From Thiodiazotropha sp040507035 (lineage in GTDB: Bacteria; Pseudomonadota; Gammaproteobacteria; Chromatiales; Chromatiaceae), in contig JBEVVR010000004.1 of the NCBI GenBank assembly GCA_040507035.1, positions 131,228-195,227 on the forward strand: a stretch of 64,000 bases of DNA, written 5' to 3'. The translations under genes were made by a program, and so were the position numbers. This document shows positions 34,994 through 44,689 of the stretch, piece by piece. The notes under the pieces are model-generated. The model saw only the letters and a list, made by a program, of their open reading frames with translations, was not told where the DNA came from and did no database searches. The stretch's first letter is position 1. Every line of letters starts with the position of its first letter.

Positions 34994-35056
34994 ATTACTC
35001 CTGCTAATTGCCGATCACAATTTTCAGGATATTTTCCAATATATACAAAGAGTTAA

Positions 35057-35078
35057 TGACAGTTTTGTCTGTCAGGAG
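35057..35078 (+). promoter_or_regulatory. Small hairpin touching the tig ribosome-binding site
   Basis: TGACAG (35057–35062), loop TTTTGT, CTGTCA (35069–35074), immediately followed by the Shine–Dalgarno GGAG (35075–35078). The stem could influence translation of trigger factor. Confidence 0.35.
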
Positions 35079-35084
35079 AAGAGC

Positions 35085-36371
35085 ATGCAAGTTTCGGTGG
35101 AATCGGGTGAAGGGCTAGAGCGACGCGTTACGGTCGAATTGCCGGCAGAGGAGATCGAGGTGGAGGTCACCAAGCGCCTGAAGCAGATCGGTCGTACCGC
35201 CAAGCTGGATGGCTTCCGTCCGGGTAAGGTGCCGATGAATCTGCTGCGCCGTAATTATGGCGGCCAGGTACTGCAAGAGGTCTATGGCCAGATGATCGAG
35301 AGCAGCTACCAGGAGGCGATCCAGCAGGAGAAGCTGCAGCCCGCCGGGATGCCGAAGATAGAGCCAAAGAAGGCCACGGAAGAGGGATTGTTCAGCTATG
35401 TGGCCACCCTGGAGGTGATGCCCGAAATCGAATTGGCCAAGCTCACAGGTGAAATCAAGAAACCGCTTACCGAGATTACCGATGATGATATCGAAGATAT
35501 GATCGCCAAGCTGCGCAAACAGCGGGCTAGCTGGAACAGCGTCGATCGTGCCGCCGCCGAGGGTGATCAGGTCAAGATCAGCTTCAAGGGCCTGGTGGAT
35601 GGTGAGGCATTTGAAGGCGGTAGTGCGGAAAATGTGGATCTGGTGCTTGGTTCAAAGCGCATGATTGAGGGCTTTGAGAGCGGTCTGGTGGGTATGGTCA
35701 AAGAGGAGAAGCGCACTATCGACCTTAAATTCCCCGAGGATTACCGGGTGGAAGAGTTGGCCGGTAAACCGGTAACGTTTGAGGTCGAGGTGAGTGAAGT
35801 CTCTGAAGAGGTATTGCCAACCGTGGATGACGATTTTGCCAAGGAGTTCGGTTCCAGTGAGGGTGTTGACAGGCTGAAACTGGATATTCGGGAAAACATG
35901 GAGCGTGAACTTTCCCAGCGGGTTCAGGCTCGGATTAAGAATCAGGCGATGGATCTGGTGTATGAGCAGAATCAGATCGACATTCCCAAGGCCTTGATCG
36001 AGGAGGAGATCAAAGCCTTGCGTAAACAGGCACAGGAGCAGATGGGAGCGAACGCCGGTAGCTTCGAGTTGCCGCGGGAGATGTTCGAAGAACAGGCCAA
36101 GCGGCGTGTTGCCCTGGGCCTGCTGATCGGTGAGATCATTAAACAAAATGGGATTCAGGTCGATAACGATCGTGTACGCAAGACAATCGAGGAGTACGCG
36201 GCCAGCTATGAGCAGCCGGAAGAGGTAGTCAAGTTCTACTACGGCAATCAGCAGCAATTGGCATCTGTTCAAAACATTGTTTTGGAAGATCAGGTAGTCG
36301 ATTGGATCATGGAGCAGGTAGAAGTTGTGGACGATCAGACCACTTTTGCCGCATTGACAGAACAGGGTTGA
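35085..36371 (+). CDS. tig: Trigger factor
   Basis: 428 aa. Ribosome-bound chaperone for nascent chains. The N-terminal ribosome-binding signature is at GFRPGKVPMNLLRRNYG. A central FKBP-like peptidyl-prolyl isomerase domain follows (about residues 150–240, GDQVKISFKGLVDGEAFEGG), then the helical C-terminal domain. GGAG precedes the ATG by seven bases. It is first in the tig–clpP–clpX–lon block and ends 19 bases before clpP. Confidence 0.98.
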   Translation: MQVSVESGEGLERRVTVELPAEEIEVEVTKRLKQIGRTAKLDGFRPGKVPMNLLRRNYGGQVLQEVYGQMIESSYQEAIQQEKLQPAGMPKIEPKKATEEGLFSYVATLEVMPEIELAKLTGEIKKPLTEITDDDIEDMIAKLRKQRASWNSVDRAAAEGDQVKISFKGLVDGEAFEGGSAENVDLVLGSKRMIEGFESGLVGMVKEEKRTIDLKFPEDYRVEELAGKPVTFEVEVSEVSEEVLPTVDDDFAKEFGSSEGVDRLKLDIRENMERELSQRVQARIKNQAMDLVYEQNQIDIPKALIEEEIKALRKQAQEQMGANAGSFELPREMFEEQAKRRVALGLLIGEIIKQNGIQVDNDRVRKTIEEYAASYEQPEEVVKFYYGNQQQLASVQNIVLEDQVVDWIMEQVEVVDDQTTFAALTEQG

Positions 36372-36390
36372 CCCTCAGGTAACGACAGAC

Positions 36391-37029
36391 ATGAAAGAAC
36401 TATCTTCATCGCTAATGCCGGATGCACAAAATCTAGGGCTGGTACCGATCGTCATCGAACAGACCGCCAGGGGTGAACGTTCATTCGACATCTATTCCCG
36501 ACTGCTCAAGGAGCGGGTGATCTTTCTGGTCGGACCGGTAGAAGATCATATGGCTAATCTGGTGGTAGCCCAACTGCTGTTTCTCGAATCGGAGAATCCG
36601 GACAAGGATATACATCTCTATATAAATTCCCCCGGTGGGTCGGTTACCGCGGGTCTTTCGATCTACGACACCATGCAGTTCGTGCGTCCCGATGTCAGTA
36701 CCATGTGTATCGGCCAGGCGGCCAGTATGGGGGCGCTGCTGCTGGCGGGTGGCGCCAAGGGAAAAAGGTTCTGTTTGCCGAATTCCCGTATGATGATCCA
36801 TCAACCCCTTGGCGGTTTTCAGGGCCAGGCGACCGATATCGAGATCCATGCGAAAGAGATTCTGCTGTTACGGGAGCGTCTGAACAGCATTTTGGCCCAA
36901 CATACCGGGCAGTCCCTGGAGAAGATCGCGGAGGACACGGAACGCGATAACTTCATGGGTGGTGAGGACTCTGTGGCCTACGGACTGGTCGATTCCGTGC
37001 TCAGCGATCGCGAGGCAGCTGCAAGCTGA
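36391..37029 (+). CDS. clpP: ATP-dependent Clp protease proteolytic subunit
   Basis: 212 aa. Self-compartmentalised serine protease. The catalytic triad fits the E. coli spacing: Ser112 (GQAASMGALLL), His137 (MMIHQPLGG) and Asp186 (DTERDNFM). An N-terminal propeptide of about 15 residues is expected to be removed. It works with ClpX, encoded 141 bases downstream, and probably shares the tig transcript. Confidence 0.98.
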   Translation: MKELSSSLMPDAQNLGLVPIVIEQTARGERSFDIYSRLLKERVIFLVGPVEDHMANLVVAQLLFLESENPDKDIHLYINSPGGSVTAGLSIYDTMQFVRPDVSTMCIGQAASMGALLLAGGAKGKRFCLPNSRMMIHQPLGGFQGQATDIEIHAKEILLLRERLNSILAQHTGQSLEKIAEDTERDNFMGGEDSVAYGLVDSVLSDREAAAS

Positions 37030-37170
37030 TAGCCCCTTCCCGAGGCGGGTAAGAGGTGGATTTTTGGCCTGATACCCAGATCAGAGATTTGTGACAGGGT
37101 CCTTGCCATCTATGCGCAGTTAGATATGATTAAATTAAGAGCTGGTTGATTTCGGTTTGAGGAGCTAAAT

Positions 37171-38445
37171 ATGGGCAGTGACAAGAGCGGTAAAGGCGAC
37201 GACGGCAAGCTGCTGTATTGCTCCTTTTGCGGCAAGAGCCAGCATGAGGTACGCAAACTGATCGCTGGTCCCTCGGTGTTTATCTGCGACGAGTGCGTTG
37301 AACTCTGCAACGACATCATCCGCGAGGAGATGCAGGATCCTGGGGAAGAGAGTATCAACAAGCTCCCCAAACCCCATGAGATCAAAAAGACCCTCGATCA
37401 GTATGTCATCGGCCAGCACAGGGCGAAAAAGGTACTTTCGGTCGCAGTCTATAACCACTACAAGCGGCTCGACAGCATCGGAAAAGAGAGCGATGTGGAG
37501 CTGGCCAAGTCCAATATTCTGCTGATCGGTCCCACCGGCTCTGGTAAAACCCTGTTGGCAGAGACACTTGCACGGTTATTGAACGTGCCCTTCACGATCG
37601 CGGATGCAACCACCCTCACTGAGGCGGGTTATGTCGGCGAGGATGTGGAAAACATCATACAAAAGCTGTTGCAAAAGTGTGATTATGATGTGGAAAAGGC
37701 ACAAACGGGTATAGTCTATATCGATGAGATCGATAAGATTTCCCGCAAATCGGACAACCCCTCAATTACCAGGGATGTATCGGGCGAGGGTGTTCAGCAA
37801 GCCCTGTTGAAGTTGATTGAAGGTACGGTGGCATCTGTGCCCCCACAGGGGGGACGCAAACACCCGCAACAGGAGTTTCTCCAGGTCAACACCTCGAATA
37901 TCCTGTTCATCGTCGGTGGCGCCTTTGCCGGCCTTGAAAAGGTCATTAAGGATCGCTCCGAAAAGGGCGGTATCGGTTTCTCCGCGGAAGTGAAGAGCAA
38001 AGACGACTCCCGCTCCATCGGCGACATCATTGTCGATGTGGAGCCTGAGGATCTGATCAAATACGGTCTGATACCGGAGTTCGTCGGTCGTCTGCCCGTG
38101 GTCGCCACACTGCAGGAGCTGGACGAGGGTTCCTTGGTGAAGATCCTCACCGAGCCCAAGAATGCCCTCACCAAGCAGTACAGCCGTCTCTTCGAGATGG
38201 AGGGGTGTGAGCTGGAGATCCGTGAAGATGCCCTGCGTGCCATAGCCCGCAAGGCGATGGCACGGAAAACCGGAGCACGGGGACTGCGTACCATCCTGGA
38301 ACAGGTGCTGCTCGATACCATGTATGACCTCCCCTCGATGGATGAGGTGACCAAGGTCGTGGTGGACGAGGCAGTGATCGCCGGCGAGTCAGAACCGTTG
38401 ATGATCTATGAGAACAGCGACAAGCAGATCGCTGCATCTGATTGA
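37171..38445 (+). CDS. clpX: ATP-dependent Clp protease ATPase subunit ClpX
   Basis: 424 aa. AAA+ unfoldase that feeds substrates to ClpP. The N-terminal C4 zinc domain is CSFCGK … CDECVELC. Walker A is GPTGSGKT, Walker B IVYIDEIDKI, the pore loop GYVGED and sensor 2 GARGLRTI. GAGGAG sits just before the ATG. The 140-base spacer after clpP shows no hairpin, so co-transcription is possible. Confidence 0.98.
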   Translation: MGSDKSGKGDDGKLLYCSFCGKSQHEVRKLIAGPSVFICDECVELCNDIIREEMQDPGEESINKLPKPHEIKKTLDQYVIGQHRAKKVLSVAVYNHYKRLDSIGKESDVELAKSNILLIGPTGSGKTLLAETLARLLNVPFTIADATTLTEAGYVGEDVENIIQKLLQKCDYDVEKAQTGIVYIDEIDKISRKSDNPSITRDVSGEGVQQALLKLIEGTVASVPPQGGRKHPQQEFLQVNTSNILFIVGGAFAGLEKVIKDRSEKGGIGFSAEVKSKDDSRSIGDIIVDVEPEDLIKYGLIPEFVGRLPVVATLQELDEGSLVKILTEPKNALTKQYSRLFEMEGCELEIREDALRAIARKAMARKTGARGLRTILEQVLLDTMYDLPSMDEVTKVVVDEAVIAGESEPLMIYENSDKQIAASD

Positions 38446-38598
38446 CACACCTGTACTCAAATCCACTCTCTTCTCAAGGCGATTGATGGACCGTTTCACG
38501 TGTCTGTAAAACGCAGATATGTGCTTGAATTCAAAATATATCTGCTGCTTATTGAAAGCGTCCTTGGGTTGTTTCTGCTGTGGTGGTTGCATATTCGG

Positions 38599-38630
38599 CT
38601 TGAAACATACGGCTTCCACCCTTATATAAT
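38599..38630 (+). promoter_or_regulatory. Heat-shock (sigma-32-type) promoter of lon
   Basis: CTTGAAA at 38599–38605, 13 bases, then CCCTTATAT at 38619–38627, close to the sigma-32 consensus CTTGAAA–N11-16–CCCCATnT. A TATAAT at 38625–38630, 19 bases after TTGAAA, offers an overlapping sigma-70 promoter. It lies 137 bases before lon, inside the 321-base clpX–lon spacer, which otherwise shows no gene. Confidence 0.75.
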
Positions 38631-38766
38631 GTCTTTATTAAAGCACTGACCCGGATCGACCGGATATAATTGATACCATACCCGCCAGTATCAAATCCCT
38701 GAACTGACTCTCGTACCTGAGTTTGAAGTTGTTGGGCAGAGAGACTGCCGATAGAGGATAATTTAT

Positions 38767-41217
38767 ATGGGCCATGAGTACACAGATTCCACGAAGACAC
38801 TCAGCCAGAGTAACGTCGTTCCGGTGCTGCCACTACGCGATGTGGTGGTCTATCCCCATATGGTTATTCCTCTCTTCGTTGGACGCGATAAATCGATTCA
38901 GGCATTGGATTCAGCAATGCAGAGCAACAAGCAGATTCTGTTGGCAGCGCAAAGGAGCGCCGATGTGGATGACCCGGATGTGGGTGATATGTATGCCATC
39001 GGTACCCTGGCAAATATCCTGCAGTTGCTGAAACTGCCTGACGGTACAGTCAAGGTGTTGGTGGAAGGCGGCGAAAGGGCGCGTATTACCGAATTCATCG
39101 ATACCGATGAGTTCTTTACCGCAAGGCTGGAGACCTTGACCGATACCATCGATGTGGCGGGCCGTGAGAGCGAAGTGTTGATGCGTTCAGCCACCAACCT
39201 GTTCGATCAATATGTAAAACTGAACAAAAAAGTGCCTCCAGAGGTGCTCACCTCCCTCTCCAGCATTGATGATCCGAGCCGTCTCGCCGATACCATAGCG
39301 GCACATATGTCACTGAAGCTTGAAGAGAAGCAACACGTTCTCGAGATGCCCAATGTGCGTGAACGGTTGGAACACCTGATGGGACTCATGGAGGGCGAGA
39401 ACGACATCCTGCAGATGGAGAAACGGATCCGTGGCCGAGTAAAACGGCAGATGGAGAAGAATCAGCGCGAATACTATCTGAACGAGCAGATGAAGGCGAT
39501 TCAGAAAGAGTTGGGTGAGATGGAGGATGCCCCCAACGAGATAGAGGATCTGACCAAAAAGATCGAAACCGCGGGTATGACAAAAGAGGCCAAGGACAAG
39601 GCAACGAACGAATTGAACAAGCTTAAGCTGATGTCACCCATGTCGGCTGAAGCCACCGTGGTGCGCAACTATATCGATACCCTGGTCGGATTGCCCTGGA
39701 AGAAGCGCACCAAGATTCGCAACGATATCGGTGCCGCCGATGCGGTATTGAATGAGGACCACTACGGTTTGGAGAAGGTCAAGGAGCGCATCCTGGAGTA
39801 CCTGGCGGTACAACAACGGGTGCGCAAACTGAAAGGACCGATACTCTGTCTGGTTGGCCCTCCTGGTGTCGGTAAGACTTCCCTGGGTCAATCCATTGCC
39901 CGTGCAACCAACCGAAAATTTACCCGCATGGCGTTGGGCGGGGTGCGCGACGAAGCCGAGATCCGCGGACACCGGCGGACCTATATCGGCGCTTTGCCGG
40001 GTAAGATCATTAATAACCTGAGTAAGGTGAAGACACGTAATCCCCTGTTTCTACTCGATGAGATCGACAAGATGGCGATGGATTTCCGGGGTGATCCGGC
40101 GTCTGCCCTGTTGGAGGTGCTCGATCCGGAACAGAACCATACCTTCAACGACCACTACCTGGAGGTCGACTTCGATCTCTCCGAGGTGATGTTTGTCGCC
40201 ACCGCCAACACCCTGAACATCCCGCCAGCCCTGCTCGATCGTATGGAGGTGATCAGACTCTCCGGCTATACGGAAGATGAGAAGGTCAGTATTGCCGAAC
40301 GCTATCTGGTACGTAAGCAGATGGAGAACAACGGCCTGAAGCCCGATGAGCTGATTATTCGGGAAGCAGCGATTCGCGACATTGTTCGTTACTTCACCCG
40401 TGAAGCGGGGGTGAGGAATCTGGAGCGAGAGATTGCCAAGATCTGTCGCAAGGTGGTTAAGGATATACTGCTGAAAAAGCCCAAGGGCAAGATTACCGTT
40501 ACACCTAAGAAGCTCGAAGAGTATCTGGGTGTGAAACGTTTCCGCTATGGACGTGCGGATGAACATGATCAGGTTGGTCAGGTTACCGGCCTGGCCTGGA
40601 CCGAAGTGGGTGGCGAACTGTTACGTATAGAGGCCGCGCTTATGCCCGGTAAAGGGCGCCTCAGTCACACTGGCCAACTGGGTGAGGTGATGCAGGAGTC
40701 TATACAGGCGGCCATGACCGTGGTCAGGAGTCGAGCGAATTCCCTTGACTTGGATGAGGATTTCCACCAGAAATGTGATGTCCATATCCACGTACCCGAG
40801 GGGGCAACGCCGAAAGACGGTCCCAGCGCCGGTGTCGGCATGTGTACAAGCCTGGTCTCCGCATTGACAAAAGTACCGGTCAGGGCCGACGTGGCAATGA
40901 CTGGAGAGATCACCCTCAGAGGCGAAGTTTTACCGATTGGCGGACTCAAGGAGAAGCTCCTTGCCGCCCATCGTGGTGGTATCGCAACGGTTATAATTCC
41001 TGAAGAGAATGAAAGAGATCTCGTTGATATACCAAAGAATATTAAACAGAATCTTGATATCAGACCTGTCCGTTGGATCGATGAAGTGCTGCAGATAGCG
41101 CTCAAGGAGCTGCCGCAACCGAGAGAGGGGAAGGCGGCAGCAGAATCTCCGACAAAAAGTACTGAACAACGGGATAGTGAAGAGGTCAAGAAACGGGGCG
41201 CACCGACAAAACATTAG
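38767..41217 (+). CDS. lon: ATP-dependent protease Lon
   Basis: 816 aa. Full-length LonA: an N-terminal substrate-binding domain (PVLPLRDVVVYPHMVIPLFVG), AAA+ module with Walker A GPPGVGKTS and Walker B LFLLDEIDKM, and a C-terminal Ser-Lys protease with the catalytic serine in KDGPSAGVGM. It degrades misfolded and regulatory proteins. The acidic/basic tail after about residue 780 (PREGKAAAESPTKSTEQ) is extra and probably disordered. The heat-shock promoter upstream allows expression independent of clpX. Confidence 0.98.
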   Translation: MGHEYTDSTKTLSQSNVVPVLPLRDVVVYPHMVIPLFVGRDKSIQALDSAMQSNKQILLAAQRSADVDDPDVGDMYAIGTLANILQLLKLPDGTVKVLVEGGERARITEFIDTDEFFTARLETLTDTIDVAGRESEVLMRSATNLFDQYVKLNKKVPPEVLTSLSSIDDPSRLADTIAAHMSLKLEEKQHVLEMPNVRERLEHLMGLMEGENDILQMEKRIRGRVKRQMEKNQREYYLNEQMKAIQKELGEMEDAPNEIEDLTKKIETAGMTKEAKDKATNELNKLKLMSPMSAEATVVRNYIDTLVGLPWKKRTKIRNDIGAADAVLNEDHYGLEKVKERILEYLAVQQRVRKLKGPILCLVGPPGVGKTSLGQSIARATNRKFTRMALGGVRDEAEIRGHRRTYIGALPGKIINNLSKVKTRNPLFLLDEIDKMAMDFRGDPASALLEVLDPEQNHTFNDHYLEVDFDLSEVMFVATANTLNIPPALLDRMEVIRLSGYTEDEKVSIAERYLVRKQMENNGLKPDELIIREAAIRDIVRYFTREAGVRNLEREIAKICRKVVKDILLKKPKGKITVTPKKLEEYLGVKRFRYGRADEHDQVGQVTGLAWTEVGGELLRIEAALMPGKGRLSHTGQLGEVMQESIQAAMTVVRSRANSLDLDEDFHQKCDVHIHVPEGATPKDGPSAGVGMCTSLVSALTKVPVRADVAMTGEITLRGEVLPIGGLKEKLLAAHRGGIATVIIPEENERDLVDIPKNIKQNLDIRPVRWIDEVLQIALKELPQPREGKAAAESPTKSTEQRDSEEVKKRGAPTKH

Positions 41218-41284
41218 TATGTAATCTAACGCAGTAACTTTGTCACAACTGGTGCAATTGTAAAGAATCTGGCTCTAACGTTGC

Positions 41285-41313
41285 TTGACAGGGTATCTGG
41301 CAGCCGGTATAAA
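41285..41313 (+). promoter_or_regulatory. Sigma-70 promoter of hupB
   Basis: TTGACA (41285–41290), exactly 17 bases, TATAAA (41308–41313), 88 bases before the hupB start. A near-consensus promoter, as expected for an abundant nucleoid protein. Confidence 0.85.
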
Positions 41314-41400
41314 TTCTGGCGTTTCAGGTCCCTAGCGGGCTACAACATAACGCATCTCAAGGCGGTTATTCCGTCAAGACATCACAGGGGAAAATGATTA

Positions 41401-41673
41401 ATGAACAAGGCCGAACTAATTGAGGCAATGGCGGAATCTGCAGATATTTCCAAGGCAGCCGCAGGGCGTGCCCTTGATGGCATGGTTGAAGCAGTGACCA
41501 ACGCAATGAAAGCAGGCGATACGCTTTCACTGGTAGGATTTGGCACCTTCTCGGTGAAGGAGCGTGCAGCTCGCGAAGGGCGTAATCCACAGACTGGTGA
41601 GACGATTAAAATCAAGGCCTCCAAAATCCCGTCGTTCAAGGCTGGTAAAGCATTGAAGGATGCAATAAACTAG
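41401..41673 (+). CDS. hupB: DNA-binding protein HU-beta
   Basis: 90 aa, the standard HU size. Begins MNKAELIEAMAESADISKA; the DNA-binding beta arm contains GRNPQTGETIKIKAS. HU bends and compacts DNA as a dimer. It lies between lon and the tRNA-Val/tRNA-Asp pair, the usual gammaproteobacterial position. AGGGGA precedes the ATG. Confidence 0.97.
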   Translation: MNKAELIEAMAESADISKAAAGRALDGMVEAVTNAMKAGDTLSLVGFGTFSVKERAAREGRNPQTGETIKIKASKIPSFKAGKALKDAIN

Positions 41674-41722
41674 CGCGCCTTCAGGTGTGGTATCTCTAAC
41701 TGATTGACGATATACCTCACTA

Positions 41723-41798
41723 GGGTGCTTAGCTCAGCTGGGAGAGCATCGCCCTTACAAGGCGAGGGTCGCAGGTTCGATCCCTGCAGCACCCACCA
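41723..41798 (+). tRNA. tRNA-Val (anticodon TAC)
   Basis: 76 bases with encoded CCA. Acceptor GGGTGCT/AGCACCC, D arm AGCTCAGCTGGGAGAGC, anticodon loop CTTACAA with TAC at 41756–41758, T arm GCAGG-TTCGATC-CCTGC. All stems pair. Confidence 0.98.
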
Positions 41799-41802
41799 AT
41801 CC

Positions 41803-41879
41803 GGAGCGGTAGTTCAGTTGGTTAGAATACCGGCCTGTCACGCCGGGGGTCGCGGGTTCGAGTCCCGTCCGCTCCGCCA
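41803..41879 (+). tRNA. tRNA-Asp (anticodon GTC)
   Basis: 77 bases with encoded CCA. Acceptor GGAGCGG/CCGCTCC, D arm AGTTCAGTTGGTTAGAAT, anticodon GTC at 41837–41839, T arm GCGGG-TTCGAGT-CCCGT. It follows tRNA-Val by four bases, so both come from one precursor. Confidence 0.98.
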
Positions 41880-41891
41880 ACTTAGTCATCA

Positions 41892-41925
41892 ACGGGGTAT
41901 CTGGCAGATACCCCGTTTTTGTTTT
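41892..41925 (+). terminator. Terminator after the tRNA pair
   Basis: ACGGGGTATCT (41892–41902), loop GGC, AGATACCCCGT (41906–41916), then TTTTGTTTTT. A strong rho-independent terminator for the hupB–tRNA transcript. Confidence 0.92.
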
Positions 41926-41983
41926 TAGATGTGTGACCCCTGGATGTTTTAGTTTCAGGTAGAAGATTAAAGAGTCATTAGTC

Positions 41984-43891
41984 ATGCTTCAGGAAATCAG
42001 AGATAGAGCGCAGGGTTGGATCGCTTGGGCGATCGTCATTTTAATCTCGATCCCATTTGCGCTATGGGGTATTCAATCCTATCTGGGTGTTGGCGCTGAA
42101 TCCGTTGCAGCGACTGTTAATGATTTTGAGATCACGGAACGAACCCTGGATAGCCAGTACCAACGTTTTCGTCAACAGATGCGCGAGCAACTCGGTGCAG
42201 CATACCGCCCAGAACTTTTTGACGACGCCAAGATGCGCGAAGAGGTATTGAACCGCTTGATCCGGGATGAGGTACTGCATCAAGCATCAGACAGGATGGG
42301 ATTGCGCGCAGGCAGTCGAATGATTCAGTCCGCTATATTATCCATGTCGATTTTTCAAAAGGACGGGCGCTACGATCAGCAGACCTATGAACGGGCGTTG
42401 CGCCTGCAAGGTCTCTCCCCCGCTGGATTTGAAGAACGGGTACGCAGCTCATTGGTTGCGGAACAGCTGTCGCAGGCAGTGCAGGCGGGCAGTTTCATGA
42501 CTCAGCGTGAAATCACAGAGAGAGAGCGCTTGTACGGACAGACCAGAGAGGTCTCCTATTTCGTGATCCCTGCCGCCGACTTTAAATTGAGTGAGGCGCC
42601 GCCAGATGATGAGATCACTGCCTACTATCAGGCCAACGAAAGCGCGTTTGTTTCTCCTGAGAGGATCAAGGTTGAGTATATCCTGCTTGATGCCAAGACC
42701 GCGGGTAGTACGATAACGGTGGATGAGGATCTGCTCCTCGGTTACTACGAGAACAATCAGCATGAGTTTGGTCTTCCGGAGCAGCGACAGGCAAGCCATA
42801 TTCTCATTTTGGTAGCATCCGATGCGGATCAGGCTAGAGTGGATGAGGCGAAGTCGAAGATCGAGGCTTTGGCCGAGCGAATCAACAACGGCGAGTCCTT
42901 TGCAGAACTTGCAAAGCAGAATTCCCAGGATCCGGCAACAGCTGATTCAGGCGGTGATCTCGGTTTCATCGTCAAGGGTGACATGAATAATCCTGTTTTT
43001 GATGAGGCACTCTTTTCCCTCGAGGCAGGGAGTGTTAGCGAACCGGTGCGCACCGAATTCGGTTTTCATCTGATCAAGCTGACAGGGATCAAAGATGGCG
43101 ATGTAAAACCCTTTGACCAGGCCCGGGCCGAGGTAGAGTCTGCCTATCGCAAGGTTGAGGGAGAGCGGCTCTATTTCGAGATGGCTGAGCAGCTTGCCGA
43201 CATCAGCTATGAGGATCCAAACAGCCTGGAACCAGCCGCTGAAGCTTTGGGACTGGCTACCCAGGAGAGCGATTGGATAACCCGCGAGCAGGGTGCAGGG
43301 GTATTCGCCAAGCCGAAGGTGAGGACGACGGCCTTTAGTGAAGATGTCCTGCAGGAGCAGAACAACAGCGAATTGATCGAGATAGACGGCACCAGTGCCC
43401 TGGTACTGCGTATACTGGATCACCAGGAAGCCTCGGTACAGCCCCTGGATGACGTGAAAACAGAGATTATCGAAACCCTGCAGCAACAGAAGGCGGAACA
43501 GCAGGCCGAAGCAGAAGCGGAGAAGCGCCTGATGGAGATCGCCGCCGGAAAATCCCTTGCTGAGGTTGCAGCCAGCTATGCGGTGAACGGACCGGTGACG
43601 GTTAAACGCCAAGATCCCCAGATACCTCCAGGGCTTTCGACGGCCCTGTTCCGTGCTGAAAAGCCCTTGGCAGGAGGGTCATCCCAAGGCAGGGCCAGGC
43701 TGGCGGCAGGGGACCATGCCGTCTATCTGCTCACAGCGGTAACAGAGGGAAGTGCTGAAGAGGGTGGCAATAATCAGCAGCAACGGGAGGGTATGCGCAG
43801 GATGCTTGGCAGAGACCACTATGAGATGGTGTTGAGCGACCTGGAAGCCCGTGCGGACGTGGAAATCCTATTGAGTTCCGACAGCGAGTAA
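41984..43891 (+). CDS. ppiD: Periplasmic-membrane folding chaperone / PPIase PpiD
   Basis: 635 aa. A single N-terminal membrane helix (AWAIVILISIPFALWGIQSYL) follows the typical MLQEIRDRAQGW start. A SurA-N-like chaperone domain precedes a parvulin domain (about residues 265–365: RQASHILILVASDADQARV, SGGDLGFIVKGDM, VRTEFGFHLIKLTGI). A second chaperone region ends the protein. PpiD sits at the SecYEG exit and helps newly secreted outer-membrane proteins fold. Its position after hupB is the conserved one. Confidence 0.93.
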   Translation: MLQEIRDRAQGWIAWAIVILISIPFALWGIQSYLGVGAESVAATVNDFEITERTLDSQYQRFRQQMREQLGAAYRPELFDDAKMREEVLNRLIRDEVLHQASDRMGLRAGSRMIQSAILSMSIFQKDGRYDQQTYERALRLQGLSPAGFEERVRSSLVAEQLSQAVQAGSFMTQREITERERLYGQTREVSYFVIPAADFKLSEAPPDDEITAYYQANESAFVSPERIKVEYILLDAKTAGSTITVDEDLLLGYYENNQHEFGLPEQRQASHILILVASDADQARVDEAKSKIEALAERINNGESFAELAKQNSQDPATADSGGDLGFIVKGDMNNPVFDEALFSLEAGSVSEPVRTEFGFHLIKLTGIKDGDVKPFDQARAEVESAYRKVEGERLYFEMAEQLADISYEDPNSLEPAAEALGLATQESDWITREQGAGVFAKPKVRTTAFSEDVLQEQNNSELIEIDGTSALVLRILDHQEASVQPLDDVKTEIIETLQQQKAEQQAEAEAEKRLMEIAAGKSLAEVAASYAVNGPVTVKRQDPQIPPGLSTALFRAEKPLAGGSSQGRARLAAGDHAVYLLTAVTEGSAEEGGNNQQQREGMRRMLGRDHYEMVLSDLEARADVEILLSSDSE

Positions 43892-43912
43892 AACGGCGTT
43901 CAGTTCGGGGTG

Positions 43913-44689
43913 TCAGGCCATACCGAGAATATGGTAACCCGAATCCACGTAGATGATATCGCCGGTAATGCCTGTGGCGAGATCGGAGCAGAGAAATGCC
44001 GTGGTATTGCCCACCTCCTCGATGGTGACATTGCGGCGTAACGGATTTCGTTTCTCTACTTCGTCCAGCATGCCTTTGAAATTCTTGATACCTGATGCGG
44101 CAAGCGTCCTGATCGGACCCGCCGATACCGCATTTACCCGAATACCTTCCGGACCGAGGGATTCGGCCATATAGCGTACACTCGCCTCGAGGCTCGCCTT
44201 CGCCGCCCCCATGACATTGTAATTGGGCACTGTTCGTACCGCCCCGAGGTAGCTCATGGTGACCAGTGATCCGTTTCGCCCCTGCATCAGTGGTCGCCCT
44301 GCCTTGGCGAGTGCGGCAAAGCTGTAGGCGCTGATGTCGTGAGCCAGGGCGAAACCCTCTCGAGTAAGGTTGTCCAGAAAACCTCCCTCGAGATGATCCC
44401 GGGGGGCGAATCCCACCGCATGCACGATCCCATCCAGATAACCCCACTCTTTCTCCAGGGTGGTGAACAGATCGGTGATCTGTTGGTCGTCGGTGACATC
44501 CAGGGGCATTACGATATCAGCCGAAAACTTCTCTGCGGCGTCATCGACACGCTTTTTCAGCTTCTCGGTCTGGTAGGTAAGCGCCAGTTGAGCGCCTTCG
44601 CGATGCATGGCCTCGGCAACGCCCCAGGCGATGGAGCGATTACTGGCTATGCCGACAATGAGTATGCGTTTGTTTTCTAGAAAGCCCAT
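43913..44689 (-). CDS. fabI: Enoyl-[acyl-carrier-protein] reductase (NADH)
   Basis: 258 aa. Last step of the fatty-acid elongation cycle. The modified cofactor motif GIASNRSIAWGVAEAMHREG, the strand SLVTMSYLGAVRT and the active site with Tyr and Lys in VPNYNVMGAAKASLE are all present, as is the triclosan-binding region. ATG 44689 is chosen because AAGGA lies eight bases before it and the nucleotide fold starts there; the longer frame from 44725 adds 12 residues without support. It converges on ppiD and is divergent from the ABC transporter operon. Confidence 0.97.
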   Translation of the reverse strand: MGFLENKRILIVGIASNRSIAWGVAEAMHREGAQLALTYQTEKLKKRVDDAAEKFSADIVMPLDVTDDQQITDLFTTLEKEWGYLDGIVHAVGFAPRDHLEGGFLDNLTREGFALAHDISAYSFAALAKAGRPLMQGRNGSLVTMSYLGAVRTVPNYNVMGAAKASLEASVRYMAESLGPEGIRVNAVSAGPIRTLAASGIKNFKGMLDEVEKRNPLRRNVTIEEVGNTTAFLCSDLATGITGDIIYVDSGYHILGMA

